Part shown: piece by piece, positions 15,477 through 24,644 of the stretch
Position numbering within the stretch: the stretch's first letter is position 1
Layout of the letters: the number at the start of each line of letters is the position of its first letter
Source of the DNA: Mitsuokella sp047974105
GTDB lineage: Bacteria > Bacillota > Negativicutes > Selenomonadales > Selenomonadaceae
Assembly: GCF_047974105.1 (NCBI RefSeq)
Contig: NZ_JBHYRS010000006.1
Span: 80,299 to 144,298 of the forward strand
DNA: 64,000 nucleotides
Reading direction: 5' to 3'
The notes under the pieces: generated by a model
Told to the model about the DNA's origin: nothing
Seen by the model: only the letters and a program-made list of their open reading frames with translations
Databases searched by the model: none
Program-made: the position numbers and the translations under genes

Positions 15477-15526
15477 AGCCAGCTCCGCCGGCATACAATA
15501 GTATACCATGGAGCTGGCTATTTTTC
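15477..15526 (+). terminator. Terminator in the type I toxin locus
   Basis: AGCCAGCTCC (15477-15486) pairs with GGAGCTGGCT (15510-15519), followed by ATTTTTC. In the + direction it would end the antisense RNA. It overlaps the toxin promoter region. Confidence 0.7.
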
Positions 15527-15568
15527 TATTTTGAACTGCTATCTTTGTAGTTTGTAGGAGGCACAACC

Positions 15569-15844
15569 ATGAGAACGTGGGATGATTATAAAACGCATGT
15601 CAAATCAGTCAGCGAGGAAGAACGCCGTAATATGGAAGAAATTGAAGAAGTAGCCGATATCGTCTCTTCTATCATTCGCCGGCGTCAAGAGCTCGGCATC
15701 AGTCAGCGCATGCTGGCTGAACGCTGCGGACTGCCGCAGTCGTCGGTTGCCCGCATTGAGACCCTTAAGACGACGCCAAAGCTGGATACGCTCGTCAAGC
15801 TCATGCAGGCAATTAACTTGAAACTTCAGGTTGCTGCCGTCTAA
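15569..15844 (+). CDS. XRE-family helix-turn-helix protein, HigA-like antitoxin
   Basis: 91 aa. An N-terminal helical part (MRTWDDYKTHVKSVSEEERR) precedes a standard XRE helix-turn-helix: IIRRRQELGISQRMLAERCG, LPQSSVARIE, and TTPKLDTLVKLMQAINL. The layout is that of HigA antitoxins or stand-alone XRE regulators. The start has GTAGGAGGC. No HigB-type toxin gene is adjacent; the iteron region of the rep gene follows. It may therefore serve the replicon as a regulator or be an orphan. Confidence 0.8.
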   Translation: MRTWDDYKTHVKSVSEEERRNMEEIEEVADIVSSIIRRRQELGISQRMLAERCGLPQSSVARIETLKTTPKLDTLVKLMQAINLKLQVAAV

Positions 15845-15932
15845 AAAAGATGTGCCAGCTTAGCGACTCTTCGCATGATGTTTCGGAGGGTGATGACTAG
15901 TCGGACTCAAAAATAAGAGAAATTGAAGATTG

Positions 15933-15982
15933 AACAATAACAGGGGGAAGCGAAGCGAGGGGGCTCTCCCCTGTTGTTGTTA
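15933..15982. repeat. Inverted repeat near the replication origin
   Basis: AACAATAACAGGGG pairs with CCCCTGTTGTTGTT across a loop containing GAAGCGAAGCGAGG. The next 30 bases (15983-16012) are very AT-rich (ATATGT repeats), suitable for strand opening beside the iterons. Confidence 0.5.
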
Positions 15983-16053
15983 TTATATGTAACATATGTA
16001 TATATATGTCGGAGCGCTGGAAGCTAGTAATGGCGCGGGTTTCAGGACCTAAC

Positions 16054-16324
16054 TTATGAAAAAATTGCGGTCATCCTATGAAAAATTTGCGGTAAAGTTA
16101 TGAAAAAATTGCGGTCGAACCTATGAAAGATTTGCGGTTCTATCCTCGAAGCTATGAAAAATTTGCGGTTGTCCGGATGAGCTTTGAAATCTAAGATAAT
16201 CCGACTATTATCTGACTATTGTCCGACTGTGAAATAAAAAAAAAGATGTGATAACCTATGAAAAAAATGCGTCAGCCCATAAAAAATATTCGGTGCCTCT
16301 TTGAACCTATGAAAAATTTGCGGT
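16054..16324 (+). repeat. Iteron array of a Rep_3 replicon (probable origin)
   Basis: Eight direct repeats with consensus CTATGAAAAATTTGCGGT lie at 16054, 16076, 16098, 16121, 16152, 16256, 16277 and 16307 (each about 18 bp; those at 16256 and 16277 are degenerate). Spacing between the first three is 22 bp, two helical turns. They precede a Rep_3 initiator gene on the same strand, the classic layout of an iteron-controlled plasmid origin. Confidence 0.85.
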
Positions 16325-16366
16325 ATCAGTGTCGCAGATAAAGATCTTCAGGATATTGCCATGAAA

Positions 16367-16393
16367 CTATGAAAGCCTTGAAAAGTTTCATAG
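16367..16393. promoter_or_regulatory. Inverted repeat operator of rep
   Basis: CTATGAAA (16367-16374) and TTTCATAG (16386-16393) are inverted copies of the first half of the iteron, just upstream of the rep start. In Rep_3 plasmids such an inverted pair binds Rep dimers and represses rep. Confidence 0.75.
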
Positions 16394-16426
16394 CTTCAGG
16401 TAGAATATCTTTAAGAGGTGAAAGCG

Positions 16427-17707
16427 ATGGCTGATACAGTGATTAAGAAAGTTGACGAACGTGCCTTAGTTCGTCAATCAAATGAGCTAGTCGAAGCAAA
16501 TTACAAGCTCACATTGGCAGAACAAAAGGTAATCCTGAATTTTATTGCCCAAATCGATACCACAAGAGAAAATTTTACGGTGAACCGTATCAATGCAAAG
16601 TCCCTGTCAGATGCGTGCGGCTTCAATGCCAAGTCCGGATATTGGCAATTGCAGGATGTCATAAAGAAGCTTTTGACGCGTTCTATTATCCTGCAGCATC
16701 GCGATGGCTCGGGGTGGTATGGCTCCCATTGGGTTCAGTCGTGTGAGTATGTCACGGGAAAAGATGGAGATAGCGACTGTGCCTATGTCGAGTTTAAACT
16801 CGATGAACGGCTTTGTCCTCATTTTCTGCAGCTTCGGGAACGATTCTTAAAGTCCGACTTAAAAAGCTTAATCGCATTTTCGCATGTCTATAGTACTCGC
16901 TTCTATATGATTTTCAAAAATCGGATCAAGATAGGACATGCACGATTTACATTTCAGGAGTTATGTAAGATACTGGAGCTGCCACAGTCTTATCAGAAGA
17001 AGACGACGGATCTGAAAAGTCGGGTCATCAAAGTCGCTGTTGAGGAAATCAATGAGAAAGCAGACATCACGGTAGAATATGCTTATTACAAGCAAGGGGG
17101 GCGGGCTCATGTCGGTGTTGACTTTACCTTCTATGAAAAGTCGAAGCAAAAGGCAGTGCCTATTTCAGAACGTCCTGCTCAGTCTGAGGAACTTGATGAC
17201 GAAGCGCAGAAGATGCTGGCTCGTTTGATGAATCCTGACCGCTGGAATGTCACGGAGAAGATGGCGCGGCAGCTCATCAAGGATTATCCGCTTTCTTTGC
17301 TGGACGCGAATCTTCGCTATGCTTATAAGTACCGCAAGAACAAAACGTCCTTAGGCGGATGGCTGATTTCCTGCATCCGCAACGATGAGGCCGGAAGGGA
17401 GCAGGCGCGCGTCGCGGCGAAGAAGGCGGAGGAAAAGCGGCAGCATGAGAAAGCAGCGGAAGCAGCGGATCTCAAGCATGGCATTTTTGCGGAGCCGGAT
17501 GAAGCCGCGAAACGCGTGGAAACGACATACGAGATCCTCGACAACGCCGTCAAAGAATCGAATGAGCTGGGCACATACACGATTCTGCAGGTGAAAAAAT
17601 ATTTGTCGGATGGCATGGATGAGAAAGCAGAAAAACTCCTGCAGATGCATCAGCTGACGCTCTCGGCGTTCCGAGAGAAGTACCTGCCGGAAGATAAAAG
17701 TAAATGA
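16427..17707 (+). CDS. Rep_3-family replication initiator protein
   Basis: 426 aa from ATG 16427 after AAGAGGTG; a GTG nine bases upstream is also possible but overlaps the ribosome site. The family signature is clear: LVRQSNELVEANYKLTLAEQK at the start, then DVIKKLLTRSI, FSHVYSTRFYMIF, and TFQELCKILELP, with DLKSRVIKVAVEEINEKADI, which are the two winged-helix domains. The C-terminal third (about 290-426) is a charged, Ala/Lys/Glu-rich tail. Rep binds the upstream iterons to open the origin and, as a dimer, represses itself at the inverted repeat. Its presence implies a present or past plasmid replicon. Confidence 0.93.
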   Translation: MADTVIKKVDERALVRQSNELVEANYKLTLAEQKVILNFIAQIDTTRENFTVNRINAKSLSDACGFNAKSGYWQLQDVIKKLLTRSIILQHRDGSGWYGSHWVQSCEYVTGKDGDSDCAYVEFKLDERLCPHFLQLRERFLKSDLKSLIAFSHVYSTRFYMIFKNRIKIGHARFTFQELCKILELPQSYQKKTTDLKSRVIKVAVEEINEKADITVEYAYYKQGGRAHVGVDFTFYEKSKQKAVPISERPAQSEELDDEAQKMLARLMNPDRWNVTEKMARQLIKDYPLSLLDANLRYAYKYRKNKTSLGGWLISCIRNDEAGREQARVAAKKAEEKRQHEKAAEAADLKHGIFAEPDEAAKRVETTYEILDNAVKESNELGTYTILQVKKYLSDGMDEKAEKLLQMHQLTLSAFREKYLPEDKSK

Positions 17708-17775
17708 ATTGGCCAAGGATAATGGTCTGGCGTTCTGAGTTGGATTGCTTGACGAAACTTATTTATATCCTTACA

Positions 17776-17801
17776 GCTCCGCATTTTTGCGGGGCTTTTT
17801 T
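17776..17801 (+). terminator. Terminator after rep
   Basis: GCTCCGC-attttt-GCGGGGC followed by TTTTTT, 68 bases behind the rep stop codon. The rest of the interval to 17990 shows nothing else recognisable. Confidence 0.75.
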
Positions 17802-17989
17802 GTGTTGGCAGGGAAAACGGTATCTTGAGTCGAAATTGTTTTATAAGACTTAAAAAAGAAATTAGTGTGTCTTCTTGCAGGAGGATAAACGTGCGGACGA
17901 AACAAGTAAATGGTCCTGCAGGAAGATGCGCAAAAGAGGTGCCGCCTCTGGAAAAAACGGCGAACAAGAATATGAGGGGAAGTGGGTTT

Positions 17990-20900
17990 ATGTGGCTGGC
18001 AAAATTGCAGATGGAGGTTTTTCGATTTCCGACGGACGGCGTCAAGATGGTCGCGAAGGTCGTGAATCCTCACTATGCCGAAGTCATTAAACGGAAACTG
18101 TTGGAGCAGGGAATTGAGGCGGAAATCGGCAAGTCGCTTGATGTGACGAATGACCTTTCTCTGCGCGGTTTAAGCGAGGGGGCAAAAACATTTTTTCAAC
18201 GGGAGCAGCTGGCGAGACATGCCGGCTGGAGCCGTTCTGTGCGCGATAATCTGGAAAAATGGATTGCGGCCGGCGGGCTGCAGGATGAGGATGAAGTCGT
18301 CAAACGCTATCAGCCGTTTTTTCCGAAGAGGGTCTGGCCGTATTTTGAGGAGCTCGTGCTGACGACGTATCGTTATATCTGCAGCCGGATGAATCCTGAC
18401 GTCATTGCCAAGGAGTTCATGCAGGATTTTTATGATTTGACGGAGGGGAAGTGTCTGCGTATCTGCCGCTGCTACGATGAGGAGACGCATCTTCTCGTGG
18501 AACAGGCTGTGCGCGCAGAACTGCCGGAGCACGATTTTTGCTGGCTTGACTGCAAGGGCGTCAATTCATCGGACGCAGAGAAGGAACTCGTAAAACACAT
18601 TTTGCCGGCCAAGGGGCAGGATGAAAAAGAAAACGAACTCTATGATTCTTTATCGCGTTGGCTCAACCGCTATCGGAATCATTATCAAAATCCTTCTGAC
18701 CTTGAGAACGCCTTTGCTTATCATGTGGAAGAAATGAAGCTGTCATCAAATCTGGCCAAAGTCGCCGCGATGATCTGGAAGCGCTATGTCGTTTGCAGGG
18801 AAATGAAGAAGCAGGAGATTGCGGTCAATCATCTGCGCAGTTCCAATCTGCAAGGCATGCTGGAAGATTATTTTCATATGGATATTCATGGCGGTGTCGA
18901 GCTGAAAGAAGGAGCCCGTCAGGCGGCCGCGAAAAAATGGCTGCGCAAACAGAGGGAAGAAGCGGAACAGAAGAAAAAGGCGGCGGACAAAAAGGATAAG
19001 AGTGACTTTCATATCAAGGATGATATGGCGGAACTTAAGAAGCTGGTAAAAGCGGCCGTGCCGGCAAAAAAGGCAGACAGCACGGAAAAATCCGTTCAGG
19101 GAAATCATGCCGCACGTCCGGAAAGTCTCATTAAGGACAGCCGCGCTTATCTGCTGCAGATTTTAAAGGGCATGCCGCTTGGAAGTCAGCTCAGTCAGGA
19201 AAAGCAGGCAGCGGAGAATTTTACAGAGGCAAAACTTGCCGGCGTGCGCAGGGAGACGGCTGACTTTCTCGCGTATGCGAATGCGCAGAAAGTCGATATC
19301 ATCAGCCGTCTGCAGTTCTTTACGGAGCAGCAGAGCAAAAAAATTCGTACGCATAAGCAGCTGACGAATGCCCTGCTTCATCAGGAGATGATTCCTTCGA
19401 GCTACAAGCTGCTGCTGCACGATATTTTTGCGCATATGCCTAAAAAATCCGAACCGAAGGCCAAGAACAGCCATTACCTCAAACGTCTCAATTATATCAA
19501 TCAGGCAAACGGCGGCAAAAATAAGCAGGAGGTAAACGAAAGCGGCAAGGAAAAGTCGGATTTGTCAGCATCGCAGCCAGACAGTCAGGATGCTACTGCT
19601 GTCGATAAAAGTCAGCTGTTTGAGGAGGTACTGGCCGGGGAGCGTGCGTATTTTGCCGGTGACCATGCAGAAGGCAGGAAGAAAGAACTGCCTTTGACGG
19701 AGCCTGAGGCCATGCAGGCTTATACGGCGCTGATTCACTGCCCCCTGCAGACTCCTGCGGATGCGTATCTTTTTGCGGCTTCGGCAGCTCTGCTCTTTGC
19801 GTACAGCCGTCAGCAGCAGCAGGTTTCTCCTGCATATCTGTCGCAGCCGCTCGGCCGTCTGAAGCAGGCGAAAGTCATTGAGGCCAATCCCAATATCTGC
19901 ACCTACGCGAAGGATTTCTTTTATCTCGTGGTTTACGGACTGCGGTTTCAGATTGGCGAGGCCCCACCGGAGGCTGCGGCTTCGCCGCTTGTGACTCTTT
20001 TGCGTCAGGATGATGAGGTCGATGCCTGTAAAGAGCCGTTTGTCGCTTGGCAACGGGCACTTCATTGTCAGCGTGAATGCGGACAGGCCGAAGTGACGGA
20101 AAAAATCGAAGCGGACCTGAAACGGCTGGCAGACGCTATGGAGCGGGGACAGGCCTCCATGACCGAAGAGGGCGTTGTCTATCACTGGGGGCCGGACCTT
20201 GAGGCCGAGGTCCGCGCGAACAGGCCGCTTGCTTATCTTTTAAAGGAAGAGGCCGCAGGGAAAGAGTGCGCGCGTTTCCGCAATCCCGAAGAAGCGGCAA
20301 TCATCCGCGCTTTTCTGCAGCGTGCTTTTCCGGACCGGCCGTTTGTCATTTTGGACAGAGAGAATGTACCAGAGAAGACGCTGGCTGCTTTCAATGAGAC
20401 ATGGCCGGCTTACGGTGTCTACGATGTCAGCAAAAAAATGCATTTTCTGCTGGCCACGGCCCGCACGCAGGAAATGGCGGAGCAGATTGCGGCTCTCTTT
20501 CATCAATACAAGAACCGCATGTATAAAGCCGTGCCCGTGAGTCAGGAACGCGAGTCGGAAATCGCGGCGTATCATGGCGTTGTGCCCGAGGCGATTCTTC
20601 ATCTGACGGGCTTTATCGACCCGCAAAAGACCCTTTATGAAGAAATCTATGACTTTCTCATGGAGGACGGTTCGGCTGTCTACATGAAGGCGCTGTTTGA
20701 AAAGTACTACGCACTGTTCCCTGTGAAATGCAGGAAGAATGTGCGCGGTGAAATCCGCTCCTTTATGTTCCATATCTTCAAGCGCGTCCGCTATGAGGCG
20801 GAGTATGCCGTCCAGGAAGATGCCAGCAGGATTCTGACAGAGCCGAAGTGGCAGGAATATGCGATGAAGGTTTTCCGCGGTGAGGAAGCAGCAGAGCTCG

Positions 20901-23686
20901 GCCCTGCAGAAGAGTCCGAAACGAAGGAACAGCCGACAGAGTCCGACAAGTCCGACGAAAGTCACGAAGTTTCTCAAGACGAGCAGGACAGTCTTGCGGC
21001 AAGGACCGGCTCTGCCGCAGAAAAAGCAGAAGAAAAGGGCGAGCAGGAAGAAAAACAGGGTCTGCAAAATGGAAAAGAGGCAGAAGAGGCCGCTTTTTCT
21101 GAGGCAAGTGACATAGGGAAAAGCAGGAAAGAAAGTTCAGAACCCAGGGAAAAATCAGCATCTGCAAAAACGGCCGAAAAGTCAGCGGGCAAACTGCGCG
21201 TGCCGAAAAAGCATAAGGAACATGTCGAGCTGTTCCGCGGCATTCAGTTTGACAAGCATATTTTCCGTCATGTGCCGGCCGCGTATCAGGAGCGGTTTCG
21301 GCGGACGTTTGCCAAGCGTCTTGAAAAGATGCAGTCCATTTTCAATGGCGAGCACAGGGCTGCGGGCAACGACTTCAAGATGGTCGCAGGCGCACATGGA
21401 AAACGCGTGTTTAAACGGCGCATCGGCGATCACCGCCTGAGCATGGTCTACAAGGACGGCATTTTGACGCTTTTGGCACTCAGCAGCCACGACCGGCAGA
21501 TGGCCGATATTCGCAAAATCCGCGGCAAGAGCATTGGCTATGTCTACTACGATACGGCTGACTTTCTGCATCAGCTCGATGCGTGGCAGGAAAAGGGCGA
21601 ACGCAAGCATATTTCGCTCGGCGATTACCTCGCGACGCCGACGCATTTTGTCTTTGATGAGGACCAGAAGGCCATCATCGAGAGCACGGAGAAAGCCGAG
21701 AATCTCTCGGTTATCGGCAATGCCGGTGCGGGAAAGTCGGTCGTCGGCCTCAAATGGCTGCGCGAGGAACTCAAAGAGCCGCATCACGATGCCCTCTATC
21801 TGACAATGTCGGAAAACCTCGCCTATACGCTTGCCTTCACCTTTGACAAAGAGCAGATGGAGCAGGGCAGTTCCCTGCCCTCAAAAGCCGAAATCCGCAC
21901 GACATTTGACTTTTTACGCGCAGAAGTCAAGGAAGCCTATCCGCAGATTCCGGAACAGAAGCTTTTAAACGCCGCGCAGAGCTTTGCTGAATTCGTCAAT
22001 TTCTGGCAGGCCGAGGTCGACTGGACGCAGTTCTGGAATCATAAGGACAAGGCCTTTGCGAGCCAGACGGAGGAAATGACGCGGCTTTCGGCCTGGCGCG
22101 AGATTCACGGCATTATCAAGGGAGCCGTGCCCGAGGATGTCGATTATCACCGACTTGATAAAATTCGGCCGAATCTTTCGGAGAACGAGTATCAGAAGCG
22201 GCTGCAGCAGGAAAAGAAGGCCAGCCGCAGTACGGTGCTCTGGGAGACGACGCTTTACCGCGTTTATGAGAAGTATCAGGCTTATCTGCACCGTCACGGG
22301 CTTTTTGATGACAATGATATGGCAAGGCTGCTGCTGCGGAAAAAGCGCAGACATGTCAAGAAATACGGTGCAGTCTTTGTCGACGAATGTCAGGACCTCA
22401 CGCAGATGGAGCTTTTGGCGATTTTTCATCTGCTCGACGGCACGCGCCGCAAGCGCATGGCCTCGGACCGCTGCCAGATGGTGCAGCCGACGTACTTCGA
22501 TGAGGGCTGGATGCGCACGGCGTCGAACGACTACGACCGCGCACAGGGCCGCAAAATTGAAGAGATGGGCCTGAGGCCGCGCTTCCTTCATTACAATTAC
22601 CGTTCGAGCCGCAGCATCATCGAGTTTCAGAATTATCTCGTGCAGTATTTCCGCAGAGGGGGCCTTTTGACGCTGCGTCAGGATGAGCTGAAGGAAATTG
22701 CCGTGCCGCCAATGACGGCGAGCGGCATGAAGCCTGTCTGGGTCATGGCGAGTGACAAAAACCGCGAACACCTCATTCATGACCTTTGGCGCAAAGTGCC
22801 CGCGAGTGACTTGCAGACGATTTTTGCCTTTGCCGGCTCGCCGTCGAAACAGGACTTCCCGCTGACAGCCGAGGATGCCGTGACGGACATCATTCACTGC
22901 AAGGGCATGGAGTATCCTTCGGTGCTGCTCTACAACATCCTATCGGAGACGCGCGACAATCCGGCTCTCGCGTGGAAGTATTTTTACGTCGGCGCGACGC
23001 GCGGCAATGCCTGTCTGATCATCTACGAAGAGGCAGCAAAGCCGGGCACGAAGCTCTATGAATTCCTCGAAGATGCCGCGATTGAAGGCCTAATCGATTA
23101 TACGGACGACCTTTTAGGCAAGGCCGACTACGGCGAGATGACGTGGCTCGGCTATCTTTATCAGAGCATCCATGAAAATACCGATGAAAATCGCATGGAG
23201 ACGGCCGAAAATGCCCTGAACTTTGGCCAGTACGAGCTGGCCCTGAGCATTTACGCGGCCGAAGGCAAGGACGAGAATATGATTGCCTACTGCCGCGGAC
23301 GCGTCAAAGAAAGTCACGGCGACTACAAGGCGGCCCTGCAGTCGTATGCGGGCCTCGCCCCCGACTGGTCGAACCGCGGCCGCACGCGCCAAAATGCTGC
23401 CGAGACCATGCTGACGCGGCCGGATGTAGAAGGCCCCGAGTTTTTGGCGGCCTTCTGCCTGACGGGCAGGGGCATGCAGGATTTTGTCCTTCAGGCGAAG
23501 AAAGCCTGGCAGTACAAATACGGCGAAGTGAGGAGCAGTCATTTCTATACAGCTTTGTATGAAGCGTTGCAAAATTATCCGTTCCTTACAAGAGCCTTTG
23601 CCAAATGGACGTGGCAGAAAGAAGCCGCCATCGAAAAGGCCGGCGAAGCCATCGCGGCAGCCGCTGACTTATGGCCGCTGACCTGA
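17990..23686 (+). CDS. Giant protein: unknown N-terminus, ParE-like domain, SF1 (UvrD-like) helicase
   Basis: 1898 aa from ATG 17990, which follows GAGGGGAAGTGGG; the frame is open 55 codons further but lacks a good ribosome site. Residues 1 to about 960 match nothing I know. A charged Glu/Lys/Ser linker spans about 963-1070. Residues about 1077-1177 (RGIQFDKHIFRHVPAAYQER to LLALSSHDRQM) look like a ParE/RelE toxin fold. The SF1 helicase has Walker A GNAGAGKS (about 1243), Walker B VFVDECQD (about 1462), NYRSSRSI, motif V CKGMEYPSVLL and a motif VI variant VGATRGNA (about 1666). A TPR-like tail follows. It is upstream of a coiled-coil gene. An anti-phage or plasmid-stability role is possible but unproven. 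Confidence 0.8.
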   Translation: MWLAKLQMEVFRFPTDGVKMVAKVVNPHYAEVIKRKLLEQGIEAEIGKSLDVTNDLSLRGLSEGAKTFFQREQLARHAGWSRSVRDNLEKWIAAGGLQDEDEVVKRYQPFFPKRVWPYFEELVLTTYRYICSRMNPDVIAKEFMQDFYDLTEGKCLRICRCYDEETHLLVEQAVRAELPEHDFCWLDCKGVNSSDAEKELVKHILPAKGQDEKENELYDSLSRWLNRYRNHYQNPSDLENAFAYHVEEMKLSSNLAKVAAMIWKRYVVCREMKKQEIAVNHLRSSNLQGMLEDYFHMDIHGGVELKEGARQAAAKKWLRKQREEAEQKKKAADKKDKSDFHIKDDMAELKKLVKAAVPAKKADSTEKSVQGNHAARPESLIKDSRAYLLQILKGMPLGSQLSQEKQAAENFTEAKLAGVRRETADFLAYANAQKVDIISRLQFFTEQQSKKIRTHKQLTNALLHQEMIPSSYKLLLHDIFAHMPKKSEPKAKNSHYLKRLNYINQANGGKNKQEVNESGKEKSDLSASQPDSQDATAVDKSQLFEEVLAGERAYFAGDHAEGRKKELPLTEPEAMQAYTALIHCPLQTPADAYLFAASAALLFAYSRQQQQVSPAYLSQPLGRLKQAKVIEANPNICTYAKDFFYLVVYGLRFQIGEAPPEAAASPLVTLLRQDDEVDACKEPFVAWQRALHCQRECGQAEVTEKIEADLKRLADAMERGQASMTEEGVVYHWGPDLEAEVRANRPLAYLLKEEAAGKECARFRNPEEAAIIRAFLQRAFPDRPFVILDRENVPEKTLAAFNETWPAYGVYDVSKKMHFLLATARTQEMAEQIAALFHQYKNRMYKAVPVSQERESEIAAYHGVVPEAILHLTGFIDPQKTLYEEIYDFLMEDGSAVYMKALFEKYYALFPVKCRKNVRGEIRSFMFHIFKRVRYEAEYAVQEDASRILTEPKWQEYAMKVFRGEEAAELGPAEESETKEQPTESDKSDESHEVSQDEQDSLAARTGSAAEKAEEKGEQEEKQGLQNGKEAEEAAFSEASDIGKSRKESSEPREKSASAKTAEKSAGKLRVPKKHKEHVELFRGIQFDKHIFRHVPAAYQERFRRTFAKRLEKMQSIFNGEHRAAGNDFKMVAGAHGKRVFKRRIGDHRLSMVYKDGILTLLALSSHDRQMADIRKIRGKSIGYVYYDTADFLHQLDAWQEKGERKHISLGDYLATPTHFVFDEDQKAIIESTEKAENLSVIGNAGAGKSVVGLKWLREELKEPHHDALYLTMSENLAYTLAFTFDKEQMEQGSSLPSKAEIRTTFDFLRAEVKEAYPQIPEQKLLNAAQSFAEFVNFWQAEVDWTQFWNHKDKAFASQTEEMTRLSAWREIHGIIKGAVPEDVDYHRLDKIRPNLSENEYQKRLQQEKKASRSTVLWETTLYRVYEKYQAYLHRHGLFDDNDMARLLLRKKRRHVKKYGAVFVDECQDLTQMELLAIFHLLDGTRRKRMASDRCQMVQPTYFDEGWMRTASNDYDRAQGRKIEEMGLRPRFLHYNYRSSRSIIEFQNYLVQYFRRGGLLTLRQDELKEIAVPPMTASGMKPVWVMASDKNREHLIHDLWRKVPASDLQTIFAFAGSPSKQDFPLTAEDAVTDIIHCKGMEYPSVLLYNILSETRDNPALAWKYFYVGATRGNACLIIYEEAAKPGTKLYEFLEDAAIEGLIDYTDDLLGKADYGEMTWLGYLYQSIHENTDENRMETAENALNFGQYELALSIYAAEGKDENMIAYCRGRVKESHGDYKAALQSYAGLAPDWSNRGRTRQNAAETMLTRPDVEGPEFLAAFCLTGRGMQDFVLQAKKAWQYKYGEVRSSHFYTALYEALQNYPFLTRAFAKWTWQKEAAIEKAGEAIAAAADLWPLT

Positions 23687-23781
23687 CAATTAGACAAGAG
23701 CGCAAAAAAGCACAAATATATGCATCAATCCATGCAGGAATTCATGCAAGCACAGAAGATAGAAGAAAGTAGGAAAGCACT

Positions 23782-24459
23782 ATGTCATTTGATACAAAAG
23801 AAGACCTCGCCCATGTCTGCGAGTCGGTCATCAACTACCAGAAGGGGCTCGAGGAAATCGAAAAATACATCGGCCGTCTCAATGAGTATGTCGCAAATCT
23901 TGATAAGGAGCTCAAGGAGACGGATGCTGCGGGAAAGTTTGCCGCGTACGGCCAGTCTCTGGCAGAATTACAGGAGAATGCGGAGAAAGTCAAAGAGCTC
24001 ACAGAAAGCCTGCGCGACGGCGAGCGCGGAATTTTCTCGGAATCGCGTGTCATCAGCAAATTCAATTATAATGTACGCCATTTTGAAGATGCCATGAAGG
24101 CCTTCAACCAGCGCGTTGACAGCCTGAGCCAAAAGCTTTACAACAAGGACTTCAACAACGCGATTAAGGCCATGAATACCATCGCTGAGGACTCGAAGCA
24201 GTCGGCCACGTATGAATACCGCCATGTGACGAGCCACGACTACGATATCCTCATGCACGAATATGAGGAGTCACTCAAGAAATGTAAGCAAAAGGGCATC
24301 GTCACGCGCTACCTCGCGGCCATGACCGAAACACTTGTCGAAACGAAACTCAAGCGCGGGGAGTTTGAATCGCTGCAGCGGCTGACGGAAAAGATGCTGC
24401 ACAGTGACACGAAATCCCTGCAGAAATTCCTTGAAACCGTACAGAATGAGAAGGACTGA
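23782..24459 (+). CDS. Coiled-coil protein, partner of the giant helicase
   Basis: 225 aa, predicted almost fully helical. Heptad-like runs (NYQKGLEEIEKYIGRLNEYVA, NLDKELKETD, KVKELTESL) fill residues 15-80, followed by ISKFNYNVRHFEDAMKAFNQ and a C-terminal helical bundle. No signal peptide or membrane segment, so it is cytoplasmic. It lies 95 bases behind the giant helicase gene, same strand, with a GAAAGTAGGAAAG site, and a palindromic repeat closes the unit at 24474. It is unrelated to known families in my memory. Co-location suggests it works with the helicase, for example as a sensor or scaffold. Confidence 0.7.
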   Translation: MSFDTKEDLAHVCESVINYQKGLEEIEKYIGRLNEYVANLDKELKETDAAGKFAAYGQSLAELQENAEKVKELTESLRDGERGIFSESRVISKFNYNVRHFEDAMKAFNQRVDSLSQKLYNKDFNNAIKAMNTIAEDSKQSATYEYRHVTSHDYDILMHEYEESLKKCKQKGIVTRYLAAMTETLVETKLKRGEFESLQRLTEKMLHSDTKSLQKFLETVQNEKD

Positions 24460-24473
24460 CCGATGTAAAAAGA

Positions 24474-24501
24474 TGAAAAAGTCCAGCGCTGGACTTTTTC
24501 A
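24474..24501. repeat. Dispersed palindrome, copy 1
   Basis: 28-bp perfect palindrome with core half-site GAAAAAGTCCAG and a GC centre. It is the leftmost copy, directly behind the helicase/coiled-coil unit, 14 bases after the stop. Confidence 0.9.
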
Positions 24502-24644
24502 GTTTGTGGTGTTTGGCAGCTGCCGCTATTGACCGTTTACAAGCAAAACAAATTGTAATAAACTGAAACTGTCAAATAAGCAAGGCAGATAGACGTAAGA
24601 AAGATGATCACGATGGTGTTTTGACAATAGGATGGTTGGTTGGC

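Larger units (their letters stand above)
15286..15526 (+). ncRNA. Probable antisense antitoxin RNA of the type I module
   Basis: Boundaries are inferred: from the promoter at 15257-15285 to the terminator AGCCAGCTCC/GGAGCTGGCT plus T run. Within it lie the CCGGCG/CGCCGG hairpin (15301-15320) and GTGTCC/GGACAC hairpin (15320-15348); read leftwards, the first of these also forms a terminator for the toxin message. Confidence 0.45.

Noticed and set aside
16054..16324. Repeat array considered as a CRISPR array
   Set aside because: Repeats are 18 bp, spacers are 4-13 bp or irregular, and no cas genes are near; the Rep_3 gene makes iterons the clear explanation.
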